Shown here piece by piece: positions 40,679 to 49,776 of a stretch of 60,286 nt of DNA. The number at the start of each line of letters is the position of its first letter. The first letter of the stretch is position 1. The notes beneath the pieces were generated by a model. The model was given only the letters and a program-made list of their open reading frames with translations. It did not search any database and had not been told where the DNA came from. Location of the stretch: assembly GCA_018902755.1 (NCBI GenBank), contig JAHIQI010000013.1, positions 1-60,286 on the forward strand. Reading direction: 5' to 3'. This DNA is from Pseudomonadota bacterium. GTDB taxonomy: Bacteria > Desulfobacterota > Desulfarculia > Desulfarculales > Desulfarculaceae. A program made the position numbers and the translations under genes.

Positions 40679-41821
40679 CTACAAGAACAGCTTCCTGGCG
40701 ATGACCATCTTCTCCGCTTCCTTGGTGCCCTCGTAGATCTCCAGGATCTTGGCGTCGCGGTAGAAGCGCGAGATGTCGTACTCGTCCACGTAGCCGTAGC
40801 CGCCGTGAATCTGCAGGGCCTGGTTGCACACCCACACTGCCGTCTCCCCGGCGTAGTACTTGGCCATGGAGTTGGTCACCGGGTCCGGGCGGCCCTGGTC
40901 CACCAGCCAGGCGGCCCGGTAGGTGGTCTGGCGGGCCAGCTCGATGCGGGTGGCCATCTCCGCCAGGGTGAACTGGATGGCCTGGTTGCTGATCAGCGGG
41001 CGGCCGAAGGTGATCCGCTCCTTGGCGTAGGCCACGGCCAACTCCAAAGCGCCCTGGGCCAGGCCCACTCCCTGCCCGGCCACGGTGGTGCGGGTGGCGT
41101 CGAAAAAGTGCATGAGCTGCTTGAATCCCTGGCTCCGCTTGCCCACCAAGTTGTCCAGGGGCACCCGAACCTGATCAAAGGCCACCTCGGCGGTGTCGGA
41201 GGCGCGAAGGCCCATTTTGCCCTTGATGGGCGTGGCGGTCACGCCGGGCCGGTCGGACTCCACCATGATCAGGCTGTGGCGCTGGTGGGGCGAGGCGGCG
41301 TCCGGGTCGGTGAGGCAGAACACGGCCATGAAGTCGCACACCGTGCCGTTGGTGATGAACATCTTGTTGCCGGTGATGACCCACTCGCCGCCGTCGGCCA
41401 CCGCCTTGGTGCGGGCCGAAACAATGTCCGTGCCCGCGTCGGGCTCGGTGTAGGCCCCGGCGGCGATGGCCTGGCCCGCGGCCAGGGGGGGCAGGTACTT
41501 TTGCTTCTGCTCCTCGGTGCCGAAAAAGGCGATGTTCTGCGAGCCGAAGGCGGCGGACTCGATGGCCTGGGTGATGCCCAGGTCCACCCGGGCCATCTGC
41601 TCGGCGATAAGCGCCTGCTCCAAAAAGCCAAAGCCCGGCCCGCCATACTCCTCGGGGATGGTGGGGCCCACCAGGCCGATCTCCGCCGCCTTGAGCACCA
41701 GCTCCCGGGGATACTTCTCCTCGCGGTCGTGCATTTTGGCCACCGGGGCCATTTCCTGCACCGCAAAGCGGTAGGCGGTTTCCTGGATAAGTCTTTGCTC
41801 TTCGCCCAGTTCAAAATCCAT
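40679..41821 (-). CDS. acyl-CoA dehydrogenase, short/medium-chain type
   Basis: The 380-residue FAD enzyme has AYTEPDAGTDI, TGNKMFITNG, QIHGGYGYVDEY and the classical catalytic base Glu364 in the YEGTKEA motif. It forms the 2,3-double bond of an acyl-CoA and reduces ETF. Unlike the first dehydrogenase of the window it keeps the usual base. It starts a separate minus-strand unit with the DUF2080-like gene downstream. Its substrate cannot be told; a benzylsuccinyl- or short-chain role is possible but not supported. Confidence 0.92.
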   Translation of the reverse strand: MDFELGEEQRLIQETAYRFAVQEMAPVAKMHDREEKYPRELVLKAAEIGLVGPTIPEEYGGPGFGFLEQALIAEQMARVDLGITQAIESAAFGSQNIAFFGTEEQKQKYLPPLAAGQAIAAGAYTEPDAGTDIVSARTKAVADGGEWVITGNKMFITNGTVCDFMAVFCLTDPDAASPHQRHSLIMVESDRPGVTATPIKGKMGLRASDTAEVAFDQVRVPLDNLVGKRSQGFKQLMHFFDATRTTVAGQGVGLAQGALELAVAYAKERITFGRPLISNQAIQFTLAEMATRIELARQTTYRAAWLVDQGRPDPVTNSMAKYYAGETAVWVCNQALQIHGGYGYVDEYDISRFYRDAKILEIYEGTKEAEKMVIARKLFL

Positions 41822-41863
41822 GAGAAGTCCCCTTCACGTTTAAGGCGGTAGGCCCGCCCGGCT

Positions 41864-43300
41864 TTAGTCGTCCCGGCTGATGAGCAGCATGTTTCCCTTG
41901 CGGCTCAGGCGGTCGTACTCCGGGTCCAGATGTTTGCGCAGCCAGCTTAGCACCGCGTTTTCGTCCACGGGCGCGAAGGTGGGCTGGTAAAGGTCCTTTT
42001 CTTCGCGCCACAGCTCGCCCTTGGTGCGCCGGGCCAGGGGGGTGTCCGGGTAGACCCGCACCCCCAACTGCGCCGCCACCTGATGGGGCCGGGTGCGGTT
42101 TATCAAATCGCAGGTCTCGGCCACGCTGGCCTCGTCCTCACCGGGATAGCCCAGCAGCAGGTGGAAGCCAAAAGCCACGTGGTCCAGCTCCCCCCCCCGC
42201 AGCCAGTCCGAAGCGGCCCCGCGAAACGCCTCCAGCGAGGCCCGCAGCTTGGCCGTGTCGTAGGGCTTGCCCAGGCGAGCCAGCATGCGGTCGGAGCCGC
42301 TCTCCATGTCGAACGGGAAGAACATGGCCCTGCCCCCGCTAGCGTCGGGGTGCTCGTGGCGGCACCAGCCGTTGGTGTCCTTGAGCAGTTCCAGAAACTC
42401 GCGGTCTATCTGGGCGGGGTCCAGGTAGGCGTGCCAGGAGTAGGGGATGATCCCCGCGTCCCGCATGGCCGCCACCACCGCCTTGGCGTGGGCCAGGGGG
42501 CGGTTGAAGATGTCGTCGGCGAACATGAAGCGCAGGGGCGCGGGCGTGGGCCGCTCCCGATGCACCTCGGCCAGCAGCTCCAACTCCGCCACCACCTCGG
42601 CCGGGTCCTTGAAGCTCTGCTTGGGGCCGTTGATCAGGGGATAGGGGCAGTAGCCGCAGGCCTGGCCGCAGCCCACCTTGGTGCGCAGGCCAAAGGTGCC
42701 CTCCCCTATGGGCAGCTCCAGGTAGCGGGCCAGAAGCTCGCGGTTTTGCAAACGTCCCAGGCCGCCGCCCTCTTGGCGCGACAAAAGGGGGGCCTCGCCT
42801 TTCTCCACGATGGCGCGCACCATCTGGGGAAAGGCGCTCTCCGCCGGACCCACCAGACCGTGCCAGGTGTCCGGGCGGCCCTGCAGAAAGGCCCCCGGCA
42901 TCATGGAAAAGCCGGTGCCCCCCAGCAAGACGTGGGTCTTGGGGGCGGCGTTGGCCTGCACGCAATCCAGATAGGCGGCCAGTTGGGGCAGATAGTGGTG
43001 CAACTCGGCCTGACCCTCCAGGGTGGGATAGGTGGAGTCGATGTTGCGCAGGCTCAAGCCCACCACGTCCCAGGGCTGGGAGGCCAGGGCCTTCTTGATC
43101 AAGGCCAGGCTGCGCGCCCCGCGTGCGCTCAAGTCGCGGGAGGCCAGGGGCCCGCCCGCCCGGGTCAGGTCCAGGATCTTGGCGGTGCCCAGGCCGCTGT
43201 CGGCGAGGGCCCCTTGCAGGTAGTCCAGACCAATGGGGTAGACCGGGAAGGCCTCGTTAAAGGGCGTGGTGTTGGTGTCTATGAGCAGTACGTCCGCCAT
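41864..43300 (-). CDS. B12-binding-domain-type radical SAM protein
   Basis: The 478-residue product has an N-terminal Rossmann-like domain in B12-radical-SAM style (VLLIDTNTTPFNEAFP to DVVGLSLRNIDST) and a radical SAM barrel with CGQACGYCPYP giving the CxxxCxxC cluster. A C-terminal region with HLLLGYPGEDEAS follows. The cobalamin DxHxxG motif is not seen, so cobalamin binding is doubtful. It resembles families of unknown function rather than known methylases. I take the ATG at 43300; an upstream TTG at 43315 has a better GAGG and may be the true start. It is transcribed with the PanE-like gene upstream. Confidence 0.82.
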   Translation of the reverse strand: MADVLLIDTNTTPFNEAFPVYPIGLDYLQGALADSGLGTAKILDLTRAGGPLASRDLSARGARSLALIKKALASQPWDVVGLSLRNIDSTYPTLEGQAELHHYLPQLAAYLDCVQANAAPKTHVLLGGTGFSMMPGAFLQGRPDTWHGLVGPAESAFPQMVRAIVEKGEAPLLSRQEGGGLGRLQNRELLARYLELPIGEGTFGLRTKVGCGQACGYCPYPLINGPKQSFKDPAEVVAELELLAEVHRERPTPAPLRFMFADDIFNRPLAHAKAVVAAMRDAGIIPYSWHAYLDPAQIDREFLELLKDTNGWCRHEHPDASGGRAMFFPFDMESGSDRMLARLGKPYDTAKLRASLEAFRGAASDWLRGGELDHVAFGFHLLLGYPGEDEASVAETCDLINRTRPHQVAAQLGVRVYPDTPLARRTKGELWREEKDLYQPTFAPVDENAVLSWLRKHLDPEYDRLSRKGNMLLISRDD

Positions 43301-43339
43301 GGGGCCCAGGCCCAACCTTCCCTCGCCGCCGTAGCGGCC

Positions 43340-44278
43340 CTACTTATTCAGGTAGTTGTTCTCCAGGGCCCGCACCAGGTCGGTCATCACCTGATAGTGA
43401 GGCACGGCCAACCCCGCCTCATCGGCGTACTCACACACCTTGCCGCCCAGGAACTCGATCTCCGTGGGCGCGTGGTTGGCCAGGTCCACGCACATGGAGT
43501 CCTTGTGCGCCCCCACCTTGTCCAGATAGCCCATCACCTGCTCCAAGTAGCCCTGGCCCAGGTCGTAGCCCTTGGCCTTGGCCACGCCCAGTATCTCCTG
43601 GAAGCAGGCGTCGGCGATGCGCCGGGTGGGCGGGTCGTCCAGGCAGGCCCGGATGGTGCGGTCAGTCACCGCGCAGATGTTGGCCATGGTGCACTTCATG
43701 ATCATCTTTTTCCAGATGAACAGCTTGATGTCCGGCACCAGCTCGGTGTCCAGGCCGCCCCGGGTGAGGGCCTCGGCCAGGTCCCGGCCCACCGCCTCGC
43801 TGGCCGGGTCCAGCGCCCCCAGGTGATTGGGCCGGTTGAAAAAGGCCACCTGCACCTGGCCGGGGGCCTGCATACCCACCCCGTAGTTCAGCGACATGCG
43901 CAGCGCCGCCTGGGGGCCGAAGCGCGAGGCGATGAGGTCCTCGGTGCCTAGGCCGTTGTGGGCGCTGACGATCTTCATGCCCGGCCGGAACACGGTGGCC
44001 AGCTCGTCCAGCACCTTGGGCAGATGAAAGGTCTTGGTGGCCAGGATGACCACCTCCGGCGGGGCCTCGGCCAGGGCGGCCACCCCGCCCACCGCCCGAT
44101 CCACCGGCGTGTTGAAACTCAGGGCTCCGCTTACGCTGAGGCCTTTTTCCTTGAGGGTTTGGGCCTTGGCCTCCGACGAGGCCACCAGCACCGTGTCCGG
44201 GCGCTCTTTGATTAATGCCGCGGCCAGCACCGCGCCGGTGGCGCCGATGCCCACAACCGCCATTTGTGCTTTAGGCAC
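43340..44278 (-). CDS. 2-dehydropantoate 2-reductase-like protein (PanE/ApbA family)
   Basis: The 312-residue product has the N-terminal dinucleotide site VVGIGATGAVLA, the middle segment LATKTFHLPKVL, and KMIMKCTMANICAVTD, which carries the catalytic Lys of the family. It should reduce a 2-keto acid with NADPH. Its position beside FAD-dependent 2-hydroxy-acid oxidase-like genes, not among coenzyme A synthesis genes, suggests a catabolic 2-keto acid substrate. I therefore do not call it panE. The TAG stop precedes the radical SAM gene by about 40 bases. Confidence 0.85.
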   Translation of the reverse strand: MPKAQMAVVGIGATGAVLAAALIKERPDTVLVASSEAKAQTLKEKGLSVSGALSFNTPVDRAVGGVAALAEAPPEVVILATKTFHLPKVLDELATVFRPGMKIVSAHNGLGTEDLIASRFGPQAALRMSLNYGVGMQAPGQVQVAFFNRPNHLGALDPASEAVGRDLAEALTRGGLDTELVPDIKLFIWKKMIMKCTMANICAVTDRTIRACLDDPPTRRIADACFQEILGVAKAKGYDLGQGYLEQVMGYLDKVGAHKDSMCVDLANHAPTEIEFLGGKVCEYADEAGLAVPHYQVMTDLVRALENNYLNK

Positions 44279-44345
44279 TGATTGACTCCCTTGGAAATGA
44301 GGGGATGGGCCGGAGCCTAAATTCTGGCGCCGGCCCTCCCAAGGG

Positions 44346-46085
44346 TCAACCTATTTCCTTGTCGTCGCGGTCCCAGTACCACTCCGGCAGGCAGTCCTTC
44401 CACTCGATGCCCCGGCTGGTAAGCACCTTCCACCACTCTTTGCCGTCGTGCATGAGATCGGTCCAGGTCTGGAAGTCGTAGTCCTCCTTCCACTTGGGCG
44501 CGAACTCGTCGATGACCCGGTCGTGCAGGTCCAAGGGCGGGTTGGAGATGTCCAGAGGGTCCACCGCCTGGCGCACCTTGTCGTAGATCACCCCGTAGTT
44601 GGGGCCGAAGGCCGGGCCGGTGAGGCCCATGACGCTCAGGCTGCCGATGTTGGCGGTGAACTGGCCGTGGTCGATGGCCGTGCGCTGGCTGGCCACCCAG
44701 TGCTCCCAGGCCTTGTACTCGCCGGACTCATACTTGCCCAGGGGGTGCTCCGGGTCCCACTGGATGAGGAACTCGAAGTAGCTAGTGTGACCCATGTCGG
44801 TCATCTGGATCCAGCCCTCCTCGCCGTATTCGTCCACCAAGGGCGGGGTGAACTTGGATTCCTTCTCCGCGAGCAGGGTCTTGCCTCGGGCAAAGGAGTG
44901 CTCCAGGGTCTCCACCACGAACTCCACCGACACGTAGCCGCCGGCGGGCCACCACATGCCCGCCGAGTCGGCGTTCTTGATCCAGGACTGGTCGGACTGC
45001 TTGGTGCGGCCCAGCTCGCCGCCCACCTCGTCCATGATGCCCATGAGCACCGACTCCTCGTACTGGAGCTGCTCTTCGCTGGTGTAACCGATCAAGAGCA
45101 CCCGGCAGACCGAGGAAGTGGCCCGGGAGTCGCGAATCTTCTTCTCGTCCGGCCCCCACTTGCTCCAGAAGTCCTCCCGGGAGCGTGACTTGCCCCGGTA
45201 GCGCCAGATGGTGGGCACCCGCATCACCGCCGCGCCGATCTCGCAGCGCGAAATCTCGCGCATGGCGTCGCGCATGGCGTCCTCGGAGGGCATGCGGAAG
45301 TTGTACCACTTGATGCGGTTGTCCGGGAACTCCAGGGTGGAAAGCATGCCCCGCTCCACCGGCTTCATGCGCTCGGGCAGGAACAGGGGGTGCATCTTGA
45401 TGGCCATCTTGGTGATGATGCCCACCTTGCCCCACCAGCCCAGATAGCCGCGCAACAGGCCGCGCAGGTCCGGGCCGGGTCCCTCGCCCCAATAGGGGTC
45501 GTCGCTGGTGGCCAGGGAGCCCAGGCGGATCAGCTCGCCGTTGGGCAGCACCCACTCCACCCCCAGGATGCGCCGGGTGGCCAGGCCCAGGCGATAGTTG
45601 AGCGGCGAGTAGTTGCAGGTGAGCATGTTGCCGATCACCGCCGCCTGGGAGCCGCCGCCGGGGGTCATGGTGTACAGGCCGCGCTCCTGGGCCTCGGCCT
45701 GGAGCGGCGAGTGAATCTGGCCCGGCCCCACCATGGCCACCATGTGCTTTTCGTCCCACTCCAGCGAGCGCATGCGCGACAGGTCGATGGACACGTGGAA
45801 GGGCACCTTGCCGCCGCAGTGCACCCCCCAGAAGGCCCCGATGGGGGTGTAGGGCAGATGGTAGCGCATGCAGACCTTGACGATCTTCTGCACCTCCTCG
45901 GTGTCCTTGGGCATGACCACCACGCCGGGAGGCTGCTGGCCGCGCTGGTAGATGCAGTCGTGGATTTCGCCGCCCTTGACGTAGCTCTCGGTGATGGCCA
46001 CGTCGTCGGTGACCCACTCGGGTCCAACTATATTTTGCAGGGCGTTGTAAGCCGCCTTGGATACCTTTTCGGTAACTTTGGGCAT
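44346..46085 (-). CDS. FAD-linked oxidase of the vanillyl-alcohol oxidase/GlcD fold (first of a pair)
   Basis: The 579-residue protein has the FAD-binding type 4 fold with VVVMPKDTEEVQKIVKVC near 55-75 and PYTPIGAFWGVHCGGK near 80. TPGGGSQAAVIGNMLTCNYSPLN follows near 140. It also shows the family's second half with EDFWSKWGP and GHTSYFEFLIQW. It lies 15 bases downstream of the CCG iron-sulfur protein gene and is larger than its paralogue encoded upstream. The closest known relatives in shape are 4-cresol dehydrogenase-like and glycolate-oxidase-like flavoproteins. With an Fe-S partner it should oxidise a hydroxy acid or alcohol and feed the quinone pool. Confidence 0.88.
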   Translation of the reverse strand: MPKVTEKVSKAAYNALQNIVGPEWVTDDVAITESYVKGGEIHDCIYQRGQQPPGVVVMPKDTEEVQKIVKVCMRYHLPYTPIGAFWGVHCGGKVPFHVSIDLSRMRSLEWDEKHMVAMVGPGQIHSPLQAEAQERGLYTMTPGGGSQAAVIGNMLTCNYSPLNYRLGLATRRILGVEWVLPNGELIRLGSLATSDDPYWGEGPGPDLRGLLRGYLGWWGKVGIITKMAIKMHPLFLPERMKPVERGMLSTLEFPDNRIKWYNFRMPSEDAMRDAMREISRCEIGAAVMRVPTIWRYRGKSRSREDFWSKWGPDEKKIRDSRATSSVCRVLLIGYTSEEQLQYEESVLMGIMDEVGGELGRTKQSDQSWIKNADSAGMWWPAGGYVSVEFVVETLEHSFARGKTLLAEKESKFTPPLVDEYGEEGWIQMTDMGHTSYFEFLIQWDPEHPLGKYESGEYKAWEHWVASQRTAIDHGQFTANIGSLSVMGLTGPAFGPNYGVIYDKVRQAVDPLDISNPPLDLHDRVIDEFAPKWKEDYDFQTWTDLMHDGKEWWKVLTSRGIEWKDCLPEWYWDRDDKEIG

Positions 46086-46100
46086 GGCCTCTTCCTTTCT

Positions 46101-47378
46101 CTAAAGCGCCTGGGCGATCAGCTCGGTGATGTCGAAGACCGGAACCTGATGGTCCCGCTTCTTCTGGCCCGCCTCGAACTGCTGCTTGCAATAGGGGCAG
46201 GCGCTCACCACGGCCTCGGCTCCCACGGCCTTGGCCTCCTCCAGCCTCTCGTCCACCGCGTAGGCCGCCAGGTCGGGGTAGGCCTCGGGCGCCCCGCCGT
46301 GGCCGCCACAGCACCAGGAAAACTCGTGGTGCCGCTTGAACTCCAGCACCTCCACTCCCTCCATGGCCGCCAGGATGTTGCGGGGAGGCTCGTAGGTTCC
46401 GGCGGTGCCCCGGTTGAACTGCTTGGCCTCGAAGCCCTTGGAGGGCTCCAGGCAGCCCCACTGGCCGCGGTCGCCCTCCCAGTGGGTGTAGGGCTCGGAC
46501 ATGCGGCCCAGGTTACAGGGGTCGTGCCAGGCCAGCTTCATGTCCAGCTTGCCCTTGAACTGAAGCTCGCCCTTGTCCAGGGCCTGGTCCACCAGCTCGG
46601 TGATGTGCACCACCTCGAAGGGAAGGTCGGAGGTGCTCTTCTTCATCAAGCGGGGGTAGTCGACCTTCCAGGTCTTGTAGCACTCGGCGCAGGCGGTGAC
46701 CAAGCGCTTGGCCCCGGCCTTGGCCATGGCCTTGAGGTTCATTTCCATCTGCTTTTGGAAAGCGTCGTAGTGACCCATGGCGAAAAGGGGATGCCCGCAG
46801 CACTGCTCGCCGGGCAGAAGCATGTAGCCGCCCAGCTTGCCCAGGATCTTGTCGGTGGCCTGGGCCACCTTGTTCTCCTTGTAGGAGGCGCCGCAGCCCA
46901 CGAAGTACACCGTGTCGGACTTTTTCTTGGCCTTGGTGGGCTTCCAGGCGGTGCGCTCCTTGGCGGGGAGGCCATAGCGGTTCTTGCTCTTGACCACGTT
47001 GTCGATAAGCTTCTGGTGCTGCTTGGGGTAACGCCCGCTCTCCACCATGTGGCCGCGCAAGGCCTCCAGGGAGTAGTTGATCTCCAGGTCCAGGTTGCGC
47101 TTGCAGCCGCTGTCGCAGGAGCCGCACATCAGGCACTGGAACACCATGTCCTTCATGCCCGGTGAGTCCTTGAGGCGGTCCTCGGTTAGGGCCAGGCCCA
47201 GCTTGAGGCGTCCGTAGGCCACCTTGGAGAAGTAGTACTTGCCGTAGCTGGGGCAGCGGTACACGAAACGGTTGTCAGGCATGTAAATGTGGTCGAGCCA
47301 CTTGCAGCTGGCGCAGCGCATGCACCGGCGCATCTCGTACATGTAGTCTTTAAGCTCCAACGATCCTTCCACGATCAT
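46101..47378 (-). CDS. CCG-domain iron-sulfur protein (GlcF/HdrD-like)
   Basis: The 425-residue product starts with two cysteine groups, C19/C22/C25 (CMRCASC) and CLMCGSCDSGCKRN, followed by two CCG segments with FVGCGASYKEN, CCGHPLF, WHDPCNLGRM and CCGGHGG. It resembles GlcF and HdrD, which take electrons from a flavoprotein and pass them to quinone or a disulfide. AAAGGAGG lies seven bases before the ATG at 47378 and overlaps the stop codon of the upstream FAD gene, so translation is coupled. It lies between two FAD-linked oxidase genes. Confidence 0.9.
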   Translation of the reverse strand: MIVEGSLELKDYMYEMRRCMRCASCKWLDHIYMPDNRFVYRCPSYGKYYFSKVAYGRLKLGLALTEDRLKDSPGMKDMVFQCLMCGSCDSGCKRNLDLEINYSLEALRGHMVESGRYPKQHQKLIDNVVKSKNRYGLPAKERTAWKPTKAKKKSDTVYFVGCGASYKENKVAQATDKILGKLGGYMLLPGEQCCGHPLFAMGHYDAFQKQMEMNLKAMAKAGAKRLVTACAECYKTWKVDYPRLMKKSTSDLPFEVVHITELVDQALDKGELQFKGKLDMKLAWHDPCNLGRMSEPYTHWEGDRGQWGCLEPSKGFEAKQFNRGTAGTYEPPRNILAAMEGVEVLEFKRHHEFSWCCGGHGGAPEAYPDLAAYAVDERLEEAKAVGAEAVVSACPYCKQQFEAGQKKRDHQVPVFDITELIAQAL

Positions 47379-47391
47379 TTGGCCGCCTCCT

Positions 47392-48855
47392 TTAGAAACA
47401 GACATTGCCGGGGCACATGATGTAGTTGGGGTCCAACACCTCTTTCACCTTGGTGATGGTGTTGGTGTAGCCGCGGGCCTTGTCGAACACCATGGGCGAA
47501 AGCAGGCTGTAAGGCCGGGAGAAGAAGGCCCCCTGCTCGAACAGCTTGGCCGCTGCGTCCATGTAGAGCGCCTTGACCATGGCCTTGTCCGTCTCGTCCT
47601 CCGGGTCGTAATAGAATTGGTATTCCATGTGGCAGGCCCTGCCCTGCTCGATAGGCTGGAGGTACACGCCCATCTGGCGCACGTCGTAGCCGTGGGCCCC
47701 GGCGGTCTCGGTGACCAGCTCGGTGAAGGCCGCCGCCTGCTCCATCTTGGCGATGAACAACAGATCCTCGCACTCGCCCTTGAGCTGGTGCTTCCAATAG
47801 GTGCGCTCGGCGGGCCAGGGGTTGCGCAGCATGCCCGGCAGCTTGCGCTCCAGACCCACCGCGCCGGGCAGGGACTCGTCCACCCTGAGCACCGTGGGCT
47901 GGTTGGCGCACACCTCGTCCAGGGCCTTTTTCTCGTAGGCCAGCTTGGCCTCCGGGGAGCGCGGCGGACCCGAAAGCACCAGCACGATGAACCAGGGCGG
48001 AAGCTGGCGCTTGAGGGCCTGGTAGGTCTTGTCGCTGCCGTCGCCGAAGATCAGGGCCCCCACCTGGTTGTTGATCAGCAGGCACTCGTTGCCGATCATA
48101 CGCCGCTGCATCTGGTACAGCGGCTCGATGGCGTCGCCGATCTTGTCGAAAGTGATGAAGTAGGTCTTGTCGAGCTCGGGCAGATACTCGAACTTGACTA
48201 TGGACCAGGTGACCACCCCCATGGTGCCCTCGGCGCCCTGGAAGAAGCGGTACCAGTTGGTGCCCGGCCCCTCGGGGTTGCCGCCCCGGGAGTCGGCCTT
48301 GTCCGGGAAGCCCGGCACGCTGGCCGAGCCGGTGCGGAAGCGCATGCCCGATCCCCAGATCACCTCGTTGGAGGTCATGGGCTCGCCGTACTCATAGCGG
48401 GGGTTGGTGGGAACCTCGCGCTCCAAAAGGCTGCTGACCACCGAGCTGGAGGCCAGGGGCATCAGGGGCATGACCACCCGGTGGCCGATCTTGTTCATCT
48501 CCGGCTGGAGCTGGCCCCAGGTCACACCGGGCTCGATGCGCACCAAACGGTCGGGCACATCCACGTCCAGGATGCGGTTCATGCGCTTAAGATCCATGAT
48601 GATCCCGCCCATCTTGGGCAGGGTGCTGCCATGGAAGTGCTGCTCGGAGCTGACCGGAATCACCGGCATTTTTATCTCATTGGCCAGCTGGACTATCTTG
48701 TGCACCTGGTCGGCATCGTCCGGCCAGACCACCACGTCGGCCAAGCCGTTGCACTCCAACAGGCTATGGTCCTTGGAATAGGGAAGCAGGGCTTTGCGGG
48801 TGGCGTCCACATGCTCCTTCCCCACTATCTCCGCCAACTTTGCCTTGATTTGCAT
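47392..48855 (-). CDS. FAD-linked oxidase, GlcD-like (second of a pair)
   Basis: The 487-residue protein has FAD-binding type 4 segments VVVWPDDADQVHKIVQLANE (residues 41-60) and PVIPVSSEQHFHGSTLPK near 65. Then come GVTWGQLQPEMN and the C-terminal end DPNYIMCPGNVCF typical of GlcD/D-lactate dehydrogenases. It is the first gene of a three-gene unit with its own promoter and a divergent MarR regulator. Finding two paralogous FAD oxidases around one CCG protein is uncommon. Their substrate is unknown; a hydroxy acid or an aromatic alcohol is the most likely class. Confidence 0.88.
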   Translation of the reverse strand: MQIKAKLAEIVGKEHVDATRKALLPYSKDHSLLECNGLADVVVWPDDADQVHKIVQLANEIKMPVIPVSSEQHFHGSTLPKMGGIIMDLKRMNRILDVDVPDRLVRIEPGVTWGQLQPEMNKIGHRVVMPLMPLASSSVVSSLLEREVPTNPRYEYGEPMTSNEVIWGSGMRFRTGSASVPGFPDKADSRGGNPEGPGTNWYRFFQGAEGTMGVVTWSIVKFEYLPELDKTYFITFDKIGDAIEPLYQMQRRMIGNECLLINNQVGALIFGDGSDKTYQALKRQLPPWFIVLVLSGPPRSPEAKLAYEKKALDEVCANQPTVLRVDESLPGAVGLERKLPGMLRNPWPAERTYWKHQLKGECEDLLFIAKMEQAAAFTELVTETAGAHGYDVRQMGVYLQPIEQGRACHMEYQFYYDPEDETDKAMVKALYMDAAAKLFEQGAFFSRPYSLLSPMVFDKARGYTNTITKVKEVLDPNYIMCPGNVCF

Positions 48856-48898
48856 CGGGCCCTCCTCGCAGTGCTCGGCATATAGTTAATGTATTATT

Positions 48899-48927
48899 TA
48901 TTTAAATGTTTAGCTTGAAGCTGTCAA
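48899..48927 (-). promoter_or_regulatory. promoter of the FAD/CCG oxidase operon with palindrome
   Basis: On the minus strand a perfect TTGACA (48927-48922) is followed after 17 bases by TAAATA (48904-48899), a poor -10. The perfect 11-bp palindrome AGCTT-G-AAGCT (48912-48922) lies in the spacer and is a likely regulator site. Confidence 0.5.
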
Positions 48928-49213
48928 GGCTTTTTATCGCGGGAGGCCCACATCAACTTACCCATTTAATTTATTATTAAAATTAGGAGATGGCATTATA
49001 GGTGAAGAACCGGAGAGCAAGGCCCTTCTCGGGCGGCATCGCGGCCCCTTCTCTCGGGGTATCCGGCGACCTATGAGCCTGCTAGTGCCGACCCACAACA
49101 ACCGTGGCAGACATTCCCTGAAACTCTCAGGTTATTGTGATGCAAAATTAGCTGGATAGGAGCATAGGGCGATCAAGCAATAATTATCATTTGCCATTGG
49201 TAACTTTTGCGTA

Positions 49214-49249
49214 TTGACAGAATTTTTGATAAATTATATGTTTAATTAA
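49214..49249 (+). promoter_or_regulatory. promoter of the MarR gene with start-site palindrome
   Basis: TTGACA (49214-49219), 17 bases, TATGTT (49237-49242); the palindrome TTAATTAA (49242-49249) lies at the expected start site. Autoregulation by MarR is the natural reading, with a 36-base leader. Confidence 0.6.
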
Positions 49250-49284
49250 TGTCTTAAGCTTGTAACCCCAGCCGGATCAATCGC

Positions 49285-49740
49285 ATGAGTGGCAGCAAGT
49301 ATCGAAGCAGTCTTAGCGTTGATGAAAAAGTGTTGATGAGCATGGTCCGGGTCTCGGAGCTGTTCAAGAAAACCGCCTCGGAAATATTCAAGAACTACGG
49401 CCTCACCTTCACCCAGTACAACGTACTGCGGGTGCTCAACGCCTCGGAGAACGGCACCAACACCATCACCAAGGTGAGCAAGATACTGCTGGTAACCGGA
49501 GCCAACATGACCGGCGTGGCCAAGCGCATGGAGCGCGACGGCTTCCTCTTGCGCAAGCGCTACACCCAGGACGAGCGAGTCACCCTGTTGGAGATCACCC
49601 CCAAGGGCAAAAAGGCCCTGGAAAACATTCAGCCGGAAAAAGAAAAGCACATCGACAAGTTCGTGGGCGACCTCTCAGAGGAGGACAAGACCAACCTCCT
49701 GGCCATGCTCAAGCAGATCTACAGCAAAAACGAGGCCTAA
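49285..49740 (+). CDS. MarR-family transcriptional regulator
   Basis: The 151-residue protein is a MarR winged helix: TFTQYNVLRVLNAS, ITKVSKILLVTGANMTGVAKRME (recognition helix) and DERVTLLEITPKGKKALE (wing). It is probably a homodimer responding to an aromatic or acyl-CoA ligand, as is common in the family. It diverges from the FAD/CCG oxidase operon and is expected to repress it and itself. The Shine-Dalgarno is weak, as often seen for regulators. Confidence 0.9.
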   Translation: MSGSKYRSSLSVDEKVLMSMVRVSELFKKTASEIFKNYGLTFTQYNVLRVLNASENGTNTITKVSKILLVTGANMTGVAKRMERDGFLLRKRYTQDERVTLLEITPKGKKALENIQPEKEKHIDKFVGDLSEEDKTNLLAMLKQIYSKNEA

Positions 49741-49776
49741 CCGCCTCTCCCCGACATCAAAACCGTCCCGTCCAAC

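Larger units (their letters stand above)
48856..49284. other. 429-bp divergent regulatory region, AT-rich
   Basis: It separates the FAD-oxidase unit from the MarR gene and holds one promoter for each (listed separately). The middle, about 48960-49200, contains scattered short frames (24 codons or fewer) and no recognised gene. Confidence 0.5.
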
